From assembly GCF_000449425.2 (NCBI RefSeq), contig NZ_AVHW01000095.1, forward strand, positions 62,001 through 126,000: a DNA stretch of 64,000 bases, read 5' to 3'. The position numbers and the translations under genes were made by a program. The notes beneath the pieces are model-generated. The model saw only the letters and a program-made list of their open reading frames with translations. It made no database searches and had not been told where the DNA came from. This document shows positions 59,300 through 64,000 of the stretch, in pieces. Each line of letters begins with the position of its first letter. Position 1 is the first letter of the stretch. The stretch is from Clostridioides difficile CD160 (GTDB lineage Bacteria; Bacillota; Clostridia; Peptostreptococcales; Peptostreptococcaceae).

Positions 59300-60074
59300 A
59301 GGCTTCCACCATCTTTCCCTTACTTACCTTTTTCACAATAATTGAAAATATATAATCTGTAATTATTCCTAAAAGTCCAATTACGATTATACCTACAATG
59401 ACAACATCTGTCCTAGACATTTCCTTTCCATCAGATATCAAGTAACCAAGACCTGATGATGCTGCTACAAGTTCTGCCCCAATAATCGCTCTAAAACTAT
59501 ATCCAAGAGCCAACTTTAGCCCGACTGCAATATCAAGAATGGCATTAGGTATAATTATTTTAAATATTATTTGTAGCTTTGAAAACTCAAATACTCTACC
59601 TACTTCAATCAGTTTTGAGTCACAATTCCTAATCCCCTTTAATGTGCTTGTAAAGATTGGGAAAAAAGAAGCCAAAACTATAATTATAATTTTCGATTCT
59701 TCTCCTATGCCAAACCATAGTATAAGCATTGGTATTAAAGCAAGTGGAGGTGTATTTCTTAAAAAATTTATTAGTGATTTAAAATATTCATATACTTCAC
59801 TATGAATTCCAAAGAATATCCCTAAAGGTACACCTATTGCAGTACTTATTGCAAATCCTATCAAAACTCTTTTCATACTTGCATATACATTAATAAATAT
59901 TGAACCATCACTTATCATATTTAAAAATGTACTATACACCTTTTCAGGTGATGGTAATATATAATCACTCCAAATACCAAGATAATTAGTAATTTTCCAT
60001 AGTAAAAGAATTATGAAAAATATCAAAACACTTTTTATTAGACTTAAAAACTTATTATTAAATTTATTGACCAT
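59292..60074 (-). CDS. ABC permease, SsuC/TauC family
   Basis: 260 residues, about six helices; the ATPase-contact loop is EVGRVFEFSKLQIIFKIIIP near 170. Couples to the ATPase just downstream and starts next to the stop of the upstream Cys-rich protein gene. Confidence 0.88.
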   Translation of the reverse strand: MVNKFNNKFLSLIKSVLIFFIILLLWKITNYLGIWSDYILPSPEKVYSTFLNMISDGSIFINVYASMKRVLIGFAISTAIGVPLGIFFGIHSEVYEYFKSLINFLRNTPPLALIPMLILWFGIGEESKIIIIVLASFFPIFTSTLKGIRNCDSKLIEVGRVFEFSKLQIIFKIIIPNAILDIAVGLKLALGYSFRAIIGAELVAASSGLGYLISDGKEMSRTDVVIVGIIVIGLLGIITDYIFSIIVKKVSKGKMVEAYE

Positions 60075-60704
60075 TTACAAACCATCTCCATTATTACATC
60101 CATCTTTACAATAAAACATTTCTACTATATCATACTTATCTTCAGAACTATTTCTTATTTTTTGTATTTTGCTTAAGATTTCATCTTCACTCGATACTTC
60201 AAGAACTTTTTCAAAAGAGTCTTTAAAATATCCTAATGGAATTGGAGATTCATCTATCTTTCCAAGCGATTTTATACCTTCTTTTTCAGCAAACTCTTTC
60301 CATGTATAAAATATAGCATTACTCTTATCTTTAAACTTTTCACTTGCAAAGTCCCTTAATTGTGTACATGGACAGGTTACTATCAACATATCCTCTTCAC
60401 TTTTGATATATTTATCATATAAAACCCTACAAGTCCTTACTAGTATTGGTTCTATCATAGGTACTTCAAAACTATCTATCAAATTATTTCTTTTTAAAAG
60501 ATTTATACTTTCTGGACATCTACAATCTAACATTGTATTTTCAGTCTTTTTTATATACTCTTTGTATTGCTTCTTTACATATTCCAATTGTGGCTCACAT
60601 TCTGCCATTATGTAACCCTTTTTTATCAAATTTTCTTTGACAAGGTGAAACTTTTCCCCATACATTCTTTCTGCCACTGGATTTATTAGAAGATATTTAT
60701 TCAT
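60075..60704 (-). CDS. Small cysteine-rich protein resembling an [FeFe]-hydrogenase H-cluster domain, first gene of ABC importer operon
   Basis: 209 residues, eight Cys: 36, 61, 63, 92, 111, 113, 199, 203. Three groups follow the order of hydrogenase motifs: LDCRCPES (like TSCCP), VTCPCTQLRDFASE (like MPCTxKxxE) and EMFYCKDGCNNGDG (like MACPGGCxNGGG). The gap between the last two Cys is four, as in hydrogenases; the gap from the first to the second group, about 50, is also close. It has no ferredoxin domains and a shorter second interval. It is joined to an importer operon, stopping one base before the permease gene. Function unknown; iron-sulfur binding is inferred. Confidence 0.6.
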   Translation of the reverse strand: MNKYLLINPVAERMYGEKFHLVKENLIKKGYIMAECEPQLEYVKKQYKEYIKKTENTMLDCRCPESINLLKRNNLIDSFEVPMIEPILVRTCRVLYDKYIKSEEDMLIVTCPCTQLRDFASEKFKDKSNAIFYTWKEFAEKEGIKSLGKIDESPIPLGYFKDSFEKVLEVSSEDEILSKIQKIRNSSEDKYDIVEMFYCKDGCNNGDGL

Positions 60705-60726
60705 AGCTCCTCCTATTATTTAATAT

Positions 60727-60741
60727 TGAATATTATTATCA
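60727..60741. promoter_or_regulatory. Fur-box-like sequence
   Basis: On the minus strand TGATAATAATATTCA, a 7-1-7 arrangement with one perfect half and two mismatches in the other, between the -10 and the ribosome site of the Cys-rich protein gene. Weak evidence of iron control. Confidence 0.3.
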
Positions 60742-60747
60742 ATTACT

Positions 60748-60776
60748 AGTTTAAATGAGCACTTAAATTTTGTCAA
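60748..60776 (-). promoter_or_regulatory. Sigma-A promoter of the Cys-rich protein/ABC importer operon
   Basis: TTGACA (60771-60776), 17-base spacer, TAAACT (60748-60753) on the minus strand. Confidence 0.75.
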
Positions 60777-61030
60777 TATATTAAATTTTTCTTAATAAAA
60801 TAATATTTATCTACATTTTTTTACTGTTTTAATTAAAATAGTAAATAGTATATTCAATTTATTTTAAATAATTATATACATATATTTCTAGTAACCTACT
60901 TATATAATAATCTATAAATATTATATAATGATATGTACGCAATTAGTATTAATATTTGATAATAATACTAATAAAGGTAGAAATTTTTTTAATATTATAA
61001 GAAATCAAATTGAATATTGAAACTAAAGTA
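60777..61030. other. AT-rich intergenic stretch
   Basis: About 250 bases upstream of the importer operon promoter, extremely AT-rich. I see no gene, stem or known motif. Confidence 0.4.
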
Positions 61031-61160
61031 AAAAAGCTGGTGTCTCAAAATGAACTTTTTAGTTCATGAGGCACTCTTCTTTGTATGTAATCAAATATAT
61101 TTTCATCATTTCAATAATGAAAAAGAGGCTTATCTCTCTATTTTGAGACAACCTCTTTTT
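61031..61160. repeat. Inverted-repeat element, copy B (130 bp)
   Basis: Second copy of the element at 9301-9428, two bases longer. Left end AAAAAGCTGGTGTCTCAAAA; right end on the other strand AAAAAGAGGTTGTCTCAAAA, so the arms match over about 17 of 20 positions. The same internal hairpin ATGAACT-TTTT-AGTTCAT is kept. It lies 8 bases after the stop of the WYL gene and probably ends its transcript. Confidence 0.8.
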
Positions 61161-61167
61161 ATAATCT

Positions 61168-62067
61168 TTATAAATATTTCATTTTAACTTCATCTATAAT
61201 TTGTAAAATTCTATTTCTAACATCTATTGGTTCCAATACTTTAATCTTATTTCCAAAAGAAAGTATATATCCATATATCCAATCATTTTTTGGATACTGT
61301 ACTGTTACGATGAAATCTCCATCATTATCACATAATATGTTATCAATATCAAATTCATCATACACTCTATAAGCTACATCTTTAGAAATTTTCAACTTTA
61401 AAGTAATACTTTCATTTTTATCTTCTTTTATCTCTCCCACTTCAATTGGTATACTCCTTATAAACGTCTGTTTACAAACACATATATTTCTCATCCTTAC
61501 AATCTTAAAAATTCTATAATCATTTTTTTGACGACAATAAGCTTTGATATACCAAGACTTCTCTTTAAACCAAAGCATAAGTGGTTCTACACAACGCTTT
61601 GTTACCTTTCCATAAGTATTTATATACTCAAAAGTTATAATATTACAATCTAATATAGCTGATTTTATTTTTATAAATTTATCTTTTTCTACATCATCAC
61701 TACCCCAATGAGAAAAATCAACAGTTATCCAGTTTATATCTGACTTACAAAATAAAGGTTTAAGTTTCGATAATATAGAATTAACCTCTGGATATTTAAG
61801 CATATTTAAACTCTCTAATGAGGCTAGAATTTCTTTCTGTTCTTGCTCAGATAAAATAGATTTATCAAAGGTAAAATTATCCAAAATACCTATACCCCCA
61901 TTTCTACCTTTGTCAGTATAAATTGGAATACCAGAAGTTGACAGTATTTCGACATCCCTACAAATAGTTCTTCTAGATACTTCAAAATGTTCAGCTAATT
62001 CTGTTGCAGTTACTTTTTTCTTATCTAAAAGGATATAAATAATTTCAAATAATCTATTACTTTTCAT
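61168..62067 (-). CDS. WYL-domain transcriptional regulator (YafY type)
   Basis: 299 residues: HTH at about 5-50 (TATELAEHFEVSRRTICRD), WYL domain from about 135 (RCVEPLMLWFKEKSWYIKAY) and a C-terminal WCX part. A one-component regulator, probably of the neighbouring GyrI-like gene and of itself. Different from the WYL protein next to the cas genes. Confidence 0.88.
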   Translation of the reverse strand: MKSNRLFEIIYILLDKKKVTATELAEHFEVSRRTICRDVEILSTSGIPIYTDKGRNGGIGILDNFTFDKSILSEQEQKEILASLESLNMLKYPEVNSILSKLKPLFCKSDINWITVDFSHWGSDDVEKDKFIKIKSAILDCNIITFEYINTYGKVTKRCVEPLMLWFKEKSWYIKAYCRQKNDYRIFKIVRMRNICVCKQTFIRSIPIEVGEIKEDKNESITLKLKISKDVAYRVYDEFDIDNILCDNDGDFIVTVQYPKNDWIYGYILSFGNKIKVLEPIDVRNRILQIIDEVKMKYL

Positions 62068-62078
62068 ATAATCACCTC

Positions 62079-62110
62079 ATTACTTTATTATAGTATAACA
62101 ATAAAGTAAT
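62079..62110. promoter_or_regulatory. Palindromic operator before the WYL regulator gene
   Basis: ATTACTTTATT and AATAAAGTAAT, perfect 11-base arms with a 10-base spacer containing a TATACT -10 on the minus strand. It ends next to the ribosome site GAGGTGAT. Probable autoregulatory site. Confidence 0.65.
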
Positions 62111-62130
62111 ATAATACCACAATATAACAC

Positions 62131-62757
62131 TTATATTTCTCTTTTTACTTCAAAACGTAAAACTGTCTTTAATAAATCAGGAGATACTTTTCTAGCATCA
62201 CTTATATAAATTTCACGATGTACATTAGATTTTCTTACAAGATTATTTCTTTTACAAAATTCACTCATAATGTCAAAACTTTCTGGTTCATTATCATATG
62301 AACCTACATGAAGCATTTGGACACACAATCCTTCATTAATAAACCCAAATTTAACTTTTTCAAGAAGGTTATGTGGTTTCTTCTTTTTTACTATGTCGAT
62401 AGCTTTATCTAACAAGTCTTGTGTAACAAAATCTGGCTGACGTATCATCATAGTATAAATCAAGTCTTCTTTAATAAGTATATCTGAGTATTTGCTTTTT
62501 TCTCCTTTATCCCATATAGCTTCTAAAGGAAAAACAGTATAATCAAAATACCCTTCTGGCACAATTCCCTTCTTAGGCATGGATTTTATTGCATATGCCA
62601 AAGAATAAAGTACTCCTATTGCTTCAGTAAATTCTTTGTCATTTGGGTCTCCATTCCCTTTTAACATAATAAATTTCTGCTCTGGTACTTCAACTATTAC
62701 TGGATTCTTCTTAAGTAAATATAACTCCTTATCTTTTTTTCTCCATTCATATTTCAT
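62131..62757 (-). CDS. GyrI-like small-molecule-binding protein
   Basis: 208 residues of the GyrI-like/SOUL-like ligand-binding fold, with HREIYISDARKV near 181 and the C-terminal LLKTVLRFEVK. Family members bind toxic hydrophobic cations or drugs; some hydrolyse cyclopropanoids. Upstream of the WYL regulator by 63 bases in the same direction. Ribosome site GGAGG is strong. Confidence 0.82.
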   Translation of the reverse strand: MKYEWRKKDKELYLLKKNPVIVEVPEQKFIMLKGNGDPNDKEFTEAIGVLYSLAYAIKSMPKKGIVPEGYFDYTVFPLEAIWDKGEKSKYSDILIKEDLIYTMMIRQPDFVTQDLLDKAIDIVKKKKPHNLLEKVKFGFINEGLCVQMLHVGSYDNEPESFDIMSEFCKRNNLVRKSNVHREIYISDARKVSPDLLKTVLRFEVKREI

Positions 62758-62805
62758 GAGAATACCTCCATATATATTTTATACATTGATATTATCATGA
62801 TAAAA

Positions 62806-62823
62806 GTGACAACAGTATGTCAC
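62806..62823. promoter_or_regulatory. Small palindrome upstream of the GyrI-like gene
   Basis: GTGACA and TGTCAC with six bases between, about 50 bases before the GyrI-like start and next to a -35-like TTGTCA on the minus strand. Candidate operator. Confidence 0.4.
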
Positions 62824-62834
62824 AATTTATAAAT

Positions 62835-63806
62835 TTATATTATAAAATCTTCATCTTCTAATTCCTCATATACTCCTTTTTGGTATCCATTGCCTTTAGT
62901 TGAAAAGAAATCATGTGTTTTAGTTTCCGTACTAAGACCATTTAATACAATTGGATTGATAGCATCTACAATATATAACTTCTCAAAGCCTAGATTTTCT
63001 AAAGCTCTATTTGCATTATATTTCAAAAAGTTTACTACCTCTTTTTCAAGCCCACTTTCTTTATATATAGCATTTGTGTATTCTATCTCATTCTCCATAA
63101 GGTTATCAAGTATAGAATACATCTTCTCTTTTAGTTTTTTCTTATCAATTTCATCAAATTCATCGTATATTTCTTGTGCAAGCAATCCTATATACTTACC
63201 ATGTAAAGACTCATCTCTAAGAATAAGTGATATTATTTCTCCACTAGCTACCATCTTTCCTTGACCAGATAGATACAATGGATAAAAGAATCCTGAATAA
63301 AACAGAAAACTCTCTAAAAATACACTTGTAACCATAGATAAGTACAAATCCTTTTGATTTGTAGTGTTTTCATACTGAGCTAAAACTAAGTCAGCCTTTT
63401 TTTGTAAAGTTGGCTCTGTTTCTATCCATTCAAATAACTCATCTATTTCTGAATTAGAAAGTAAAGTCATAAATATAGAAGAATAACTTTTTGCATGTAT
63501 TTCTTCCATAGTCCCCATAAAAGACAAGACAGCCTTTCTTTGCAGATTTTCTGTTAAACTCATCATAGATGGTATTCCATTATTCCCCTGTTTTGTATCC
63601 AATAATGTTAAACCACCCAATACTTTTTTATACAATTCCTTTTCCTTATCACTCAGTTCATTCCATACCTTGATGTCCTTAGAAACAGATATTTCTTCAG
63701 GAAGCCAAAATTGTTTTACATTTTGCTCCCAAAAAGCCTGTGTAAATCCATCTTCTTCTCTATTCCAGTTAACTGCATTATGTATTTTATGTAAATTAAA
63801 CGTCAT
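62835..63806 (-). CDS. nrdF: Class Ib ribonucleotide reductase, small subunit NrdF
   Basis: 323 residues. All metal and radical residues of the family can be matched: Asp in LTLLDTKQGN, Glu and His plus the radical Tyr in EEIHAKSY, Glu in FLESFLFYSGF, and Glu and His in RDESLHGKY. It holds the dimetal-tyrosyl radical that starts ribonucleotide reduction. It follows nrdE by 12 bases. No nrdI is in the window. Confidence 0.93.
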   Translation of the reverse strand: MTFNLHKIHNAVNWNREEDGFTQAFWEQNVKQFWLPEEISVSKDIKVWNELSDKEKELYKKVLGGLTLLDTKQGNNGIPSMMSLTENLQRKAVLSFMGTMEEIHAKSYSSIFMTLLSNSEIDELFEWIETEPTLQKKADLVLAQYENTTNQKDLYLSMVTSVFLESFLFYSGFFYPLYLSGQGKMVASGEIISLILRDESLHGKYIGLLAQEIYDEFDEIDKKKLKEKMYSILDNLMENEIEYTNAIYKESGLEKEVVNFLKYNANRALENLGFEKLYIVDAINPIVLNGLSTETKTHDFFSTKGNGYQKGVYEELEDEDFII

Positions 63807-63818
63807 ATATTTCTCTCC

Positions 63819-64000
63819 CTATACTGAACATACTAAACACTCATGAGTGTCTCTTGTCATCTTTGTTCTTGTGTAATATAAACTCTTCAGACCTTTTTTA
63901 TATGCATATATGTAATGTCTAGCTATGTCTCTAGTTGTCTTTTCGTCTGTGACAAATAGAGTTGTTGATATACCTTGGTCAACATGGTTTTGAACTGTCG
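63819..64000 (-). CDS. nrdE: Class Ib ribonucleotide reductase, large subunit NrdE, 3' end only
   Basis: The last 60 codons, running in from the right edge. The visible sequence includes VDQGISTTLFV, ARHYIYAYKKGLKSLYYTR and ends ECLVCSV, the mobile C-terminal Cys pair that re-reduces the active site. Upstream and co-directional with nrdF. Confidence 0.92.
   Translation of the reverse strand, partial: TVQNHVDQGISTTLFVTDEKTTRDIARHYIYAYKKGLKSLYYTRTKMTRDTHECLVCSV

Overview
The window is low-GC Firmicute DNA, almost certainly from Clostridioides difficile or a very close relative. Gene content supports this: a 469-residue L,D-transpeptidase matching C. difficile Ldt1, a dipicolinate synthase pair, a sodium-type V-ATPase, and a type I-B CRISPR-Cas locus with the C. 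difficile repeat family (reads ATGTAAAG at its 3' end). Nearly every gene is on the minus strand; the exceptions are four plus-strand genes at 6163, 8139, 31413 and 36654. I saw no rRNA, tRNA, prophage or intact insertion sequence. These identities rest on reading motifs by eye, not on searches.

Layout. 1-4480: a chitobiose/cellobiose-type PTS operon (EIIB, EIIC, GH4 phospho-glycosidase, ChbG-like deacetylase) under a GntR/HutC regulator, with clear palindromic operators. 4496-9290: a MATE exporter, a YitJ-type homocysteine methyltransferase/methylene-THF reductase and a membrane diguanylate cyclase. 9301-13301: an inverted-repeat element and an iron/aminoethylphosphonate-type ABC importer. 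13524-22439: the nine-gene V-ATPase operon, with promoter and terminator visible. 22797-28086: an orphan Nif11-like peptide, Ldt1, a B3/4-domain protein and an EAL phosphodiesterase. 28294-31069: adhE, split by a one-base frameshift, with a Rex-type operator upstream. 31413-33248: a small membrane protein, then dpaB and dpaA with a sigma-K-like promoter. 33270-36492: a biotin-regulon operon (bioY, thiolase, acyl-CoA ligase) with a BirA-type operator over its promoter. 36654-39271: a zinc-ribbon protein, rlmA and an acetyltransferase.

39329-51501 is the CRISPR-Cas region: 40 repeats and 39 spacers (transcribed on the minus strand, leader at the right end), then cas2, cas1, cas4, cas3, cas5, cas7, cas8b and cas6, then a WYL regulator. 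The cas set looks complete. 51734-57283 is a Bce-type antimicrobial-peptide module (response regulator, kinase, UppP, ATPase, permease). 57429-60776 is a sulfonate/nitrate-type ABC importer whose first gene encodes a small cysteine-rich protein resembling a stripped-down [FeFe]-hydrogenase domain. 61031-64000 holds a second copy of the inverted-repeat element, a WYL regulator, a GyrI-like protein, nrdF and the end of nrdE.

The most interesting items are the mini hydrogenase-like protein with its ABC importer, the orphan Nif11-like precursor peptide, the adhE frameshift with the catalytic cysteine stranded on the second piece, the inverted motif pair in the CRISPR leader, and the two-copy inverted-repeat element.
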